A stretch of 16,345 bases of DNA from assembly GCA_026770585.1 (NCBI GenBank), contig MU646809.1:246155-262499 (forward strand), in the 5' to 3' direction. Origin of the DNA: Baffinella frigidus (taxonomy: Eukaryota > Cryptophyceae > Cryptomonadales > Baffinellaceae). The first letter of the stretch is position 1, and every line of letters starts with the position of its first letter. A program made the translations under genes and the position numbers. Below are positions 1 to 9,282 of this stretch, piece after piece. The notes under the pieces were generated by a model. The model did not search any database, was not told where the DNA came from, and saw only the letters and a program-made list of their open reading frames with translations.

Positions 1-1001
1 AAGAGATTTATTAAGTGGTGACGTTCGCAACTTGTAGGGGAATCGTTTCGATGGACCGATTGCCGAAGGTATCAGTGGCTGCTGAGTGGGGATGTCGTTA
101 ACTGGCGAAATGAACTGGTGAGAGGGAATATCTCGATATGGGCAGGTGGCGCAGTTCGTCGCGGCCACTCACCGCTGCTCCAAAGACGATGTCTATTCGG
201 TCTGTGCCGCATTGCCCACTTCCCTAGACCCCCTTCCTGTGGATATCTAGGCGCTAAGGGCGGTTGAGGACGCAAGGTTATGAGGCCTATGTGAATCTAT
301 TTTGGAGTCCTCATAACCTAGACATCCAAAAGATGGTCCACGCCGAGGCGTCCCTGGTCCATCAACGTGAGCACGACGGTCTTGGGTGTGCGTGCGGGGT
401 GGTGTCTGTTTCGAGGGTGGCGAGTGACGCTGCATGTCGCGTGTGCAGGTTCCGCACTGCGCCGCCGTTGCGGGGAACTCCGTATCCAACTCCGGTGCGG
501 GGAACTCCGCGGGTGACTCTTCGGGTGACTCTTCGGGCAACTCCGGGGCGGGGCACAACTCGGTCAGAGCGGCTGGGCGGGCGGGAGGGGGTGCGAGGGA
601 GGGCGGGCGCCAGAGGGAGGGAGGGCACCAGCAAATGCAGGGTGGGTGGGTGCCGGTGCATACGGACACGGACATTGGCATTGTCGCTATGGGTGACTAG
701 TGGCGAGCGTGTTATTACACAAGGAGCAACGGTGGTGGTGGGTCAGGCCACGGATCCTCACACCAAGTACAGGGGTACCCCTGTAGGCAGCACGATATGG
801 ACCTCGGTACCTCGTACCGGGTACCTCCACTTCCAGCATCCTCCCGCCAGCAAAGTTAACTGTGTCCGGCACACGCATGCTGTGTCTAATCGCCAGCATC
901 GCAACACGCGACTAAGCAAGAGGGTGGCGCAACTTGACAAAATAACAAACTACCCGCCACCCTCGCCCTTCGGGAGGATGTTCCTTGCGAAACGTATCCA
1001 T
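1..1001. other. Left 1 kb: no convincing gene
   Basis: GC-rich sequence with overlapping open frames on both strands. Structures seen: a perfect 11-bp hairpin stem (275-285 with 309-319) and an 18-base palindrome tacaggggtacccctgta (768-785) that looks like two fused tips of the inverted-repeat element found at 13283-15221. Confidence 0.45.
470..560. repeat. Short tandem units of ggggaactccg / gggtgactctt type
   Basis: Imperfect 12-base units, with gggtgactcttc twice in tandem. On + they could encode Gly-Asn-Ser/Gly-Asp-Ser repeats, on - Pro-Glu-Glu-Ser repeats; neither frame has convincing splice signals, so I leave it as a repeat. Confidence 0.55.
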
Positions 1002-1280
1002 TCACGACACGCAGAAATTACGAACCGCCTCCAAAAACGCCTCGTTCTTATCTAACCGGTTTTTCATGGGCACGGTACCCCTGTACATGGGCGAAGCTGT
1101 TTTCTTTGGCGGGCGTTGCAGCATGCGCACTTTCTCTCCGCAGGGTGATCTGAAGGATGAATGTGTCATCATGTCACGAACCAGGCGCCGATCCGACGCT
1201 CTTTTACAGTGTTCCCAACGCTCCCGCCACGCATGTGCACCGAAATACCAAGCGCCCACGACCTTTCTCAGCCGCTGCTC
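1002..1280 (-). CDS. Probable 3'-terminal exon of an unidentified minus-strand gene
   Basis: On the minus strand, after the acceptor tccttcccag, an open frame of 92 codons ends in TGA. It encodes a charged, helix-like sequence with EQRLRKVVGAWYFGAHAW, RERWEHCKRASDRRLVRDMM and near the end RLDKNEAFLEAVRNFCVS. I do not recognise the family. The plus strand is also open here (985-1407) but gives a less protein-like composition. C-rich-sense repeats just upstream (1405 onward) agree with minus-strand transcription. Confidence 0.45.
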   Translation of the reverse strand, partial: EQRLRKVVGAWYFGAHAWRERWEHCKRASDRRLVRDMMTHSSFRSPCGEKVRMLQRPPKKTASPMYRGTVPMKNRLDKNEAFLEAVRNFCVS

Positions 1281-1404
1281 CTGGGAAGGACTTGGCGATT
1301 GGATCCTACAGATACGTACGAAAGATGTGCACGCTGCGAGGTTAGATCTGGGGAAATCGAAAGACTCATTTCGACGACTCCCCAAAAAAACAGTGTCTAG
1401 AGTT

Positions 1405-2220
1405 TAGGGTTGGAAGGTTTGGAGGTGAGGGATTTGGGGTTCAGGTGTAGGGTCTAGTGTTTGGGGTTTAGGATTTGAGGTTTGGGGTTGAGGGTTGAGG
1501 GTTGAGGGTCCAGGGTTGAGGGTTAAGGGTTAAGGGTTCAGTAGGGTGAGGGGTGAGGGGTGAGGGGTGAGGGGTGAGGGTTGAAGGTGCAAGGTATACG
1601 GTATATGGTAGAGGGTTAAGGGTTCAATAATTAGTGTGTAGGGATGGGTTAAGGGTTTAGAGGGTTCAGGGTTCAGGGTTCAGGGTTCAGGAATTAGAGT
1701 TTAGGGGTGAGGGGTGAGGGGTGAGGGGTGAGGGTTTATGGTTCAGGGCGCAAGGTATGGTATAGGGTTGAAGGTTGAGGGTTAAGTGTTTGGGGATTAG
1801 GGTTCAGGGTGTGGGGTTTTGGGATTTGGGAGGCAGCAGCAGCTGTCAGAGGACATGAAATCACACCTGTGAAAACAGTGAACTGAAAATATTGAAACAC
1901 TCATTTCGATGGCCGCCAAATCAAATGGGGTTTAGAATTTTGGTTTAATGAAGTTTAGGGAGTTAAGAGTTTAGGGTGAGGCTTGAGGGTTCAGGGTTTA
2001 GGGTTTAGGGTGTGGAGTACAGGGATGGGTTCAGGGTTTAGGGCTTAGGGCTTAGTGTTCAGAGTTCAGGGGTTAGGGTTTAGGGGTTTAGGGTTTCAGT
2101 GTTCATGGTTGAGGGTTTTTGGTTGAGGATTAGGTTTTTGTGTCGAGGATTGAGGGATTACGATCTGGGGAATAGGGTTTAGAGTCAGCGTTTAGGACTA
2201 GGGGTGAGTGTTCAGGTCCA
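1405..2220 (+). repeat. Degenerate telomere-like repeats, G-rich on +
   Basis: Units tttaggg, gttgagg, gttcagg and ggtgagg fill 1405-1825 and 1930-2220, with local arrays such as five ggggtga-type units at 1546-1580 and four at 1704-1732. The stretch 1826-1930 between them is not repeat and contains the coding-like patch listed separately. Confidence 0.88.
1826..1928 (-). pseudogene. Decayed exon-like copy on the minus strand
   Basis: Read on the minus strand, VHCFHRCDFMSSDSCCCLP parallels VHRSQRCEYIFSHPCCCLP at 2230-2300, and ggtgtga follows a similar cag/aag in both. A third weak echo of the upstream part (tcgaaatgagt) lies at 1362-1377. This is the same pattern of exon copies separated by 7-mers as in the DUF1517 gene. 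Confidence 0.4.
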
Positions 2221-2225
2221 GGGTG

Positions 2226-2352
2226 TAAGGAGTCGGGGAGGCAGCAGCAGGGGTGAGAGAAAATGTATTCACACCTTTGGGAACGGTGGACCGGCGACGC
2301 GCAGAGGAGCTCCAAACCTTCGAGAAAACTCCTCGATGCCCTTGGAGCCATT
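2226..2352 (-). CDS. Possible exon of the left minus-strand gene
   Basis: A minus-strand frame reads GSKGIEEFSRRFGAPLRVAG then PPFPK up to an AAG/GTGTGA donor at 2275. Other minus-strand frames are open as well, so frame and upstream border are not settled. Unidentified product. Confidence 0.3.
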
Positions 2353-2379
2353 CAATTTGACGTGATCCCGCGTAGTTAG

Positions 2380-2460
2380 GTTCTTCGAGCTCCCAGTAGG
2401 CTCCGATAGTCCCTTAGGTCCTTGAGGTTCTTCGAGCTCCCAACATAGGCTAACACTGAA
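2380..2460 (+). repeat. Short dispersed unit: gttcttcgagctccca
   Basis: ggttcttcgagctcccaaca or a close variant occurs at about 2380, 2428, 2630 and 3957, the last two followed by the same ttctgca, atgcttc and tttcggatcaca. They behave as the end piece of the dispersed repeat family. Confidence 0.75.
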
Positions 2461-2627
2461 TTGAAGCTCTTAAACTTCAACAATGGGATACCATGAGCCT
2501 TAAAGGAGGCTGACTTGGGTTTGGTGCGTGCAAGCGAGCATGGGAGCGGTCTCGCATGCCTTCACCCACCCCAAGAGAGCCACCCTGTATCCCACCTTTA
2601 CGAGCCTCTGCACTGGAGAGCTAAACG
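2461..2627 (-). repeat. Dispersed repeat, inverted copy A
   Basis: This 167-base segment is close to the reverse complement of 3573-3739, including rc matches of aggctcatggtatccca and ctctccagtgcagaggctcg. The short ORFs on either strand here are carried by the repeat. Confidence 0.85.
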
Positions 2628-2794
2628 AGGTTCTTCGAGCTCCCAACATAGGCTAACACTGAAACTTGTTCTGCACAAATGCCATGCTTCTTTTCGGATC
2701 ACATGCAGGCCCCCTGGTGCAGAGGATGTCGGCAGAAAACAGCTGAAGGGTATCCTCATCGGCAAAGGCTCGCACACACACTCAGGATTCATTT

Positions 2795-3055
2795 TACCGG
2801 GTTTGAAGTTTAGTGTTTGGGTTTTAGGGTTTCGGGTTTAGGTTTTAGGGTTTCGAGTTTTGGGTGTTGAGGGTTGAGGGTTGAGGGTTGAGGGTGTTCA
2901 ACGTTTAGGGTTTAGGGTTTGGGATTGAGGGTTTAGTATTCAGGGTTTAGGGTTAAGAGTTTACGGTTGAGGGTTCATGTTTTAGGGTTTGGGGTTTAGG
3001 GGTCAGGGTTGAGGGTTTAGGGTTTAGGGTTTAGTGTTTATTGTAAATGGTTTCG
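2795..3055 (+). repeat. Degenerate telomere-like repeats, G-rich on +
   Basis: tttaggg, gttgagg and tttcggg units in 7-base register, including three exact tttaggg near 3017-3037. A further 20-base remnant sits at 3218-3232. Confidence 0.88.
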
Positions 3056-3460
3056 GGAAGGGCTCGGGCGCTAGAGACACACGGAGACATCGTGTGCGAG
3101 TTAGGCTTCACTGAGAGAGAGCAGCGCCGCACGTGGCGTGGGGCTTATATCTCCTTATAGTGGACGTGACCTGTGTAAAGTCACTCCGGGATCCTACATG
3201 GGTAATATCCCCAAAGATTTAGGGTTTAGGGGTTCTGCCTTTGCTGGCTTCTCCTCTTTGCCTCCCCGGCTGTACGCCTGTTCAGGGTGAAGGGTTGAGC
3301 TCTAACGTCGCCTCAGATCTTTGTTTTTTAAGTGCTTTAGGTTTTGGTCCTCAAGGCTTCGGTTCATGTCCTTGAGGTTTCAATTTTTCCGAACATCTAG
3401 CTCTCCAGTCCAGAGGCTCGTGAGGAGGGGATAAAGGGTGGTTCTCGTCGGGTGTTTAAC
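3056..3460. other. Stretch with no recognised gene
   Basis: Mixed sequence between the telomere-like block and the dispersed repeats. It holds a short inverted motif around cttatatctccttatag (3147-3163) and the first partial copy of the dispersed repeat (about 3390-3460). No open frame with splice context was found. Confidence 0.4.
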
Positions 3461-3572
3461 TCCAACCTTTAGGTCCTTTAGGTCCTCTAGGTTTTAATTT
3501 TTTCCAACATACGCCAACGACACGCCCTTCCGTAGAAAGGACTGCAGAGAAAGCATTTCTGCTTTCGGATCG

Positions 3573-3739
3573 CGTTTAGCTCTCCAGTGCAGAGGCTCGT
3601 GAAGGTTGGATACAGGGTGGCTCTCTTGGGGTGGGTGAAGGTATGCGAGACCGTTCCCATGCTCGCTTGCACGCATCAAACCCAAGTCAGCCTCCTTTAA
3701 GGCTCATGGTATCCCATCGTTGAAGTTTAAGAGCTTCAA
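3573..3739 (+). repeat. Dispersed repeat, copy B of the inverted pair
   Basis: Same length (167 bases) as copy A in opposite orientation, 945 bases away. Its left flank 3465-3572 (tttaggtcct, ttttaattt, ccaacata, gccaacgacacgcc, gcagagaaagcatt) continues the repeat and is shared with 4203-4277 and 5128-5215. Confidence 0.85.
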
Positions 3740-4202
3740 TCACGAATACCCCACAAGGTGAAAGAAATTGCGTGGGGGGGTGAGGTGACATCAGATAGAC
3801 ACCAAAGATGGCCACCAAAGATGAAAGGAGATGAATGTGGTATTGTTGGGATAAACGTAGGGAAGTCAGCGAAATTCAGGGCAATCCAAGCGTCAGAAAC
3901 AACAACAGCCGCGTTAGCACCGCAACATTTCGGCGCTCAGGTCCTTTAGGTCCTTTAGGTTCTTCGAGCTCCCAACATAGGCGGACACCGGAACTGGTTC
4001 TGCAGAAAAAACATGCTTCCTTTCGGATCACATTCATCAGGGGGGGAAACGAGGTTTAATCAAGGGAATTTCTATGGTTTAATGATTACTGATTACTGAA
4101 TTGATCAAAGAGGGTTCGCCGTTATTGCCTAACCCGTGCCATTACCAGACTATGATCGGTCCATGTTATCCCGCTCAGTCTGTCTCCGAGGGATGCAATA
4201 CA

Positions 4203-4460
4203 GCCTTTAGGTCCTTTAGGTTTTAATTACTCCCAACATATGCCAACTGCAGAGAAAGCATTTTTGCTTTTGGATCGCGTTTAGCTTTCCAGTGCTGAGG
4301 CTCGTGAAGAGGGGATAAAGGGTTGGTTCTTTTGGGGTGTTTGAGCTATTCCAAAATAGGATCCCACTCGCACACACACCGAACCACAAGTCAGCCTTTA
4401 TGAGGCTCATGGTATCCCATGATTGAAGTATGAGAGCTCCAACCACGAATACCCCAGAGA
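4203..4460 (+). repeat. Dispersed repeat, copy C
   Basis: Direct, more diverged copy of 3465-3760, starting with two ggtcctttag units and ending in accacgaatacccca. About 40 bases in the middle are replaced by unrelated sequence around 4350-4385. Confidence 0.78.
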
Positions 4461-4554
4461 GAAAACACGATTTCAAAAAGTGAGGATCCTTTTAACTCCA
4501 TCCCTTCCCTTGGAGGGGGGAGAAGCAGAGCTTTTGCATAGGGACATGATCGTT

Positions 4555-4647
4555 CCCCCCTAATCATAAAATCTGAGAGCACATTTGTGAAACAGAATTG
4601 AAAGTTGGTCCAAAAATGTGATCTCAGATTTCATGATTGAGGGGGGG
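4555..4647. mobile_element. Foldback element (MITE-like) with arms of about 32 bases
   Basis: The left arm (4555-4586: cccccc, aatcataaaatctgagagca, cattt) pairs with the right arm (4614-4647: aaatgtgatctcagatttca, tgatt, ggggggg) with only a few mismatches around a 27-base loop. No coding capacity. Confidence 0.72.
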
Positions 4648-5127
4648 CAGGCCCTGGAAACGAGGCTTTGCGGGGATTCCCGGTCCCGAGGCGGGCCCGT
4701 CAGGCGCTCGATTGGGTGTAACTTTCGACCCCCTGGGCTCATTTCACTTTTCTCGACGGTTCTGGAATCCTCAAAAGGTCCCCTACAGATCCGCTCAATG
4801 AATCTGGGGCATCAGAGGCCTGCAAACATACTCAAAATATGACTCCCCCGAAACCACCGCATCTGGTTTTGCACACCCTTCCACCCATCCTCGCAAAAAC
4901 CTTTGGACAACAAAGATGCTCAGTTTTTCAAGGCCAACGAATATGTCAAAACTGTGCATCCAAAGTGACATATATATGTCACATCCCCATACAAGACTTA
5001 CTCACTTATTGACACTTATTGACTTTATTCGAAAGTGAGAATGCACGGTGCAAGAATTGAGGCGAGGTTAGGAAAACATCTGGGGTCTGCACCAGATTTT
5101 TCCTGCCCATCCTTTAGAGAAACTGCT
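4648..5127. other. Upstream region of the DUF1517 gene, no gene seen
   Basis: Unique-looking sequence containing a perfect 18-base palindrome at 4965-4982 (gtgacatatatatgtcac). It may hold promoter elements for the gene starting at 5456, but no core promoter can be named. Confidence 0.4.
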
Positions 5128-5222
5128 CCTTTAGGTCCTTTAGGTTTTAATTTCTCCCAACATATGCCAACGACACGCCGTTCCGTAGAAGGGATCTGCA
5201 GAGAAAGCATTTTACCCTTTGG
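5128..5222 (+). repeat. Dispersed repeat, truncated copy D
   Basis: ctcctttaggtcctttaggt, ttttaatttctcccaacata, tgccaacgacacgcc and ctgcagagaaagcattt match copies B and C; the match stops near 5212, about 240 bases before the DUF1517 start codon. Confidence 0.75.
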
Positions 5223-5455
5223 TGGTGCTTTGGTGCTTTTATTTACACTCACGTCGAAGGTCACGCCCACCTCACTCTTGAGGAGTTGGGAGTTAACTAC
5301 GGATGAGCTCCTCGACCCAACCTACATAGGTCCAGCCGAGCCCCTCATCCCTTGGAGCCATTCAATTCCCCGAATTTTGCCTGTCTTTCAATCGCCCCTG
5401 CTTTTTGAAAACTCGGAGCTTCGGAACCGCCTCGCGCGAACGCACGGCCGGGGCC

Positions 5456-5878
5456 ATGTCTCAAACACGACGCGTCGTCGTACAATTCGTGCTCGTGAGC
5501 GTCGCCGGCTGCGCTCACGCCTTCGTGCCCGCGCTGTGTCCATCCCTGTCGCGTCCCTCATTCCTCCTCCATGCCCACCCGCGCAACCGCCTCCCGGTCG
5601 GCCAGCCGCGTGTCCTCTCAGCGGAGCGGTACGCCGTCCCCGCGCTGCGGGCGTCCATCTCCGCTGGACGGCTCCCGGGCTCCTCTGCCGCAGCGAACCG
5701 GCCTGTGGAACTGGTGGTCGCTGGCCTGGTTGGCACAGAGTCTCCAATCAAGCGACTGGTCTTTTTCGCCCTGGCTGTCTGCACAGCCGTCGCTCTCTCG
5801 TTCATCTTCCACGTCCCTGCCGCGCTTGCTACCAGCGGTACCGCGTTTGCTGCCGGCGGCGCCGCGGCGGCAACGACG
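5456..5878 (+). CDS. Exon 1: bipartite plastid presequence and first hydrophobic segment
   Basis: 141 codons from ATG to a GTAGCC donor, phase 0. Residues 1-22 form a signal peptide: basic MSQTRR, a hydrophobic core VVVQFVLVSVAG, and AHA before the cut. Residue 23 is Phe, followed by a stretch rich in Arg, Ser, Pro and Ala and poor in acid (FVPALCPSLSRPSF), as in transit peptides of red-derived complex plastids. A second hydrophobic segment at 101-125 (LVFFALAVCTAVALSFIF) ends in PAALATS, which could be a thylakoid-type cleavage site or a membrane anchor, then a Gly/Ala-rich stretch like the Gly/Ser-rich part that follows the presequence in DUF1517 proteins. I chose this ATG rather than an in-frame one 51 bases upstream because it puts the hydrophobic core near the N-terminus. 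Confidence 0.75.
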
Positions 5879-8800
5879 GTAGCCTCCAAAGACCCGACGC
5901 TTTGTAGTCTCGATGCAGCAAATTAAATCCGGAAACACACAGCCTCCCTGCCGTAAATGCTCCCAGTCACTCTACTTCACGTGTCTGATGAAGCGCGCCA
6001 CACGAACCCCCAGGTTGGGTGGCAGCCGGCAGCGAAGAAAACGCTGTGGTTCGCCCTGGGGTTCATCGCTGCTCTCCCGGTCAGCACACCCATTCCTCCC
6101 GACCGCGCCACTGTTCCGTCGCGCGCCTCTTTCCGACGTCAATGCTGTTGAGCTGCTTTGACCCCGCGCGCTGCGCAGCTGGAGACCCCCCCCCCTTGCG
6201 AGACGTGACCGCGCGCGATCGCAGGTGTTGTCGCGGGTTGCGCGGTGGATCGGGGGACTAGCGGCGCCCTTGACGCGCGCGCTGCTCGGACGCGACGACT
6301 GCATCTCGGTCACGGCAACGAACGTCGTCCTCTCGGGGGACGAGGCTGTTCTTCTCCAGCAGCGCTTCCAGGTCTACTCTCGGAATGTTGATTTGTCCAT
6401 GGGTGTGTAAGTTCTTGACCTTACTTTTTCGGCGTTGAGGGCCTAGTCTACAATGCCTTCACCCAAGGGAGTACACGGTGGCCGTGGTGGCGTCGATCCG
6501 TAATAAACTCACCTTTTCTCTTTTCACGAGTGCACGTGCACCCACACTAGGAGGATTGCACGACTGAGCGTGCAGCGTGTCGAAAGCGCCCCGCCGGAGC
6601 TCCCAAGACCAGTCGCTCGCTGGGCATTCTAGCTCTGCCTGAGTTAGCCTGGTCTCCTTAAAATGAGAAGACCGGGAGTTCATTTGCCTGGTGTGTGGTA
6701 CAAATCCGTCAACTTGTGGCGTGAAAACGATGAACCGACCAGACCGAGACAGAGCTAGACAGTGCCTCACAGGCGGCACGGTTGGCAGGAACTGTCATTG
6801 AAGCGTGACGAGCTGGCTGACCGGATGTAGGCATTGCCTGCAGCAACTGGCCCACCTAGGCATCAACGAGGAAGTGGCGGGTGGCAGGAGTTATCGTTCA
6901 GGCGCGACGAACTTGCTGGCTCAATGCCTCGGGCGATCCGAAACGACCCGCCACGCCTAAACCCCAACGCCTGCACCCTAGGAACTGTCTTTCAAGCGTG
7001 ACGAGCTGGCTGATCGGATGCGGTGGGCGATCCGAAACGACGTGACGCTCCGCGACGCAAAACTCACTGTCGGGGAGGTTGTCGAGGTAAGCCCGCCACT
7101 TGTCGATTTGCCGAGTCTTACCCCGAACCCTGAACCTTGATCCCGAACCCTGGTACCCGACAGCTAAGTGTTGGGGAGGTTGTCGAGGTGCGCCCGAAGC
7201 CTCGTGACTCATGCGTGGAGCGTGACTGACTGCACCTGCCCGACCAGAGCCCCGCCACGCGTGACTGACTTGCCAGCAGAGCCCTGTGACTGACGCGTGA
7301 CCTACTGACGGCCAGATCCCCGCTAGAGCCCCGCCAGACGTGACTGGCTTAACCGGCTGAGCCCCGTGACTAACGCGTGGCTGACTTGCTGGCTGGCTAG
7401 CTGACTAGCCGACTGACTTGCTGACTTGCTGACTGACTTGCTGACTGACTGACTAACTGACCCCCCCCCCCCCGGGGGGCGTGCGAATTGTGACTCCCGA
7501 GGTCGGTTGCTCAACGGCGGTTGCTGATACCCTGCAGGACGGGTTGGGGGAGGCGGCGGTGGCGAGGCAGGCGGCGCGCATGCTCCTCTCTGCCAAGCAC
7601 TCGGGTGGCTGGGTCGCTGGCAAGGTCACCGCCAATGAAACCACAGAGGCCTTTTGTAGTCGCACCTACACCCTGAACCCTCAACCCCAAAACCTCAACC
7701 CTCTACCCTCAGCCCGAAAACCTCAACCCTCAGCCCTCAAACCTCAATCTCAAACCTAACCCCTAAAACCTAAACCTTCAACCCTGAACCCTTCCTAGGT
7801 TCGACAGCCTTGCGGGGCGCGGGGAGCATGGCATTGCACAGAGGATATCTGACCTTGCCCTTCTTTCTCTCTTGGAGAGAAACAAGGGCAACCCCCGGGG
7901 CGCCCTGCGAACCAAGGAGCAGGGGCTGCTACACCGTCACGGCCTTGTGTCTTGCTCTCTGTTGCTATTTTTATCTATGTGTATGGCTCTCCCTGTGTCT
8001 TGCTCTCGATGCAACCCTTAGCCATAAACCATAAACCATAAACCCTAAACCATAAACCCTAAACCCCAAACCCCAAACCCCAAACCCTAAACCCTAAACC
8101 CTAAACCCCAAACCCCAAAACCCCAAACCCCAACCCCCAAAGCAGGTTGGCGTGAACAGCTTCCTGCTCTCACAGACATCGGACGGGCAAGAGGAGTTTT
8201 TCGCGCAGGTCCCCAACCCCCAAACCCTCAACCTTTCGGGTGAAAACGAGCCCGCCCCCCCCGCACCGGGCCCTGGAGCCCCCCCCCTTCTTTGATGACA
8301 ATTCCTTTCCCTCACGATTCAGTGCCGCGCCTGCCTGGACCCAACCCAGGACCACGTGGCTGGCGCCTGCATGGCCACCACAAAACTTAGCACACCCTAA
8401 CCCCTAAACCCCAACCCCTAAAACCTTGCAGTGTGCGGAATCTCGGGGAATGATGGGGAGATTCGACGGGGCCAAACTCGCGAAGAACCGCCCGGAGTGT
8501 GCCCCAGCAAACTTAGCCCCCCCAAACCCTAACCCCCAAACCTTAAAACAGTGTGCGGTGTCACGCATAATGATGGGGATGTTGGACGGGGCCAAACTTG
8601 CGAAGAACTGTCCTCAGAAACCCTGCACCTTAGACCCTAACCCCCGAATCCCTGGCAGTGTGCGGCGTCGCGGGGAAAGATGGGGAGGTTTGACAGGGCA
8701 AAACTCGCCAAGTATCACCCTGAGTGTGCCCCAGAAAATCCAGCACGCCCCGACCCTCAACCCAAAACCTCAAAACAGTGTGCGACATCACGCGGAATGA

Positions 8801-9250
8801 TGGGGCGGTTTGATGGGGCGAAGCTCGCAAAGAACCGTCCGGAGGGCCCCGCGCAGCCGCGCGTCGAGCGCCTCAAACGCGAGAACGAGCAGATCCGCGA
8901 GGTGCCCGAACCCCGAAACCCTCAACTCTGGACACTGAACCCTAAATCCTGAAACCTACGGCCTAAACCCTGAACTCTGAACCTCGAACCATACACTTTC
9001 ACGCGTGAAAAACCTCCACCCATGTCGAGTGGCTTTGGCGCGAAAATGAGTAGATCCGCAAAGTATTCATTATTTACCCTGAACCCTGAACCCTGAACCT
9101 GGAACCTTGACACTGAAAGAAATCTGCGCCCTGCGCCATTTTCCGAGCGGCTGCGCCGCGAGAATGAGAAGATCCGCGAGGCATGCGAAACACTACTACA
9201 CCTGACACCCTTGACTCAAACCCCAAACCCCAAACCCTTAACCCTAGACC

Positions 9251-9282
<32 letters not shown>

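Noticed and set aside
264-1055. Longest open frame of the window, 263 codons on +
   Set aside because: Low-complexity Arg/Thr/Gly-rich translation in GC-rich DNA with other long frames overlapping on both strands; no domain, no sensible start context, and its end overlaps the better minus-strand exon.
985-1407. Plus-strand 140-codon frame
   Set aside because: It runs into the repeat block and has a less protein-like composition than the minus-strand frame, which has an acceptor and a natural stop.
1405-3055. Chromosome end (telomere)
   Set aside because: The units are highly degenerate, change orientation along the window and are interrupted by exons; a real telomere would be a uniform terminal array.
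6459-6779. 106-codon minus-strand frame
   Set aside because: It overlaps exon 4 and the intron of the plus-strand gene and lacks splice signals or recognisable motifs.
8432-8901. CRISPR-like array because of regular spacing
   Set aside because: The repeated unit is a coding exon with acceptors, the spacers are telomere-like 7-mers, and the context is eukaryotic.
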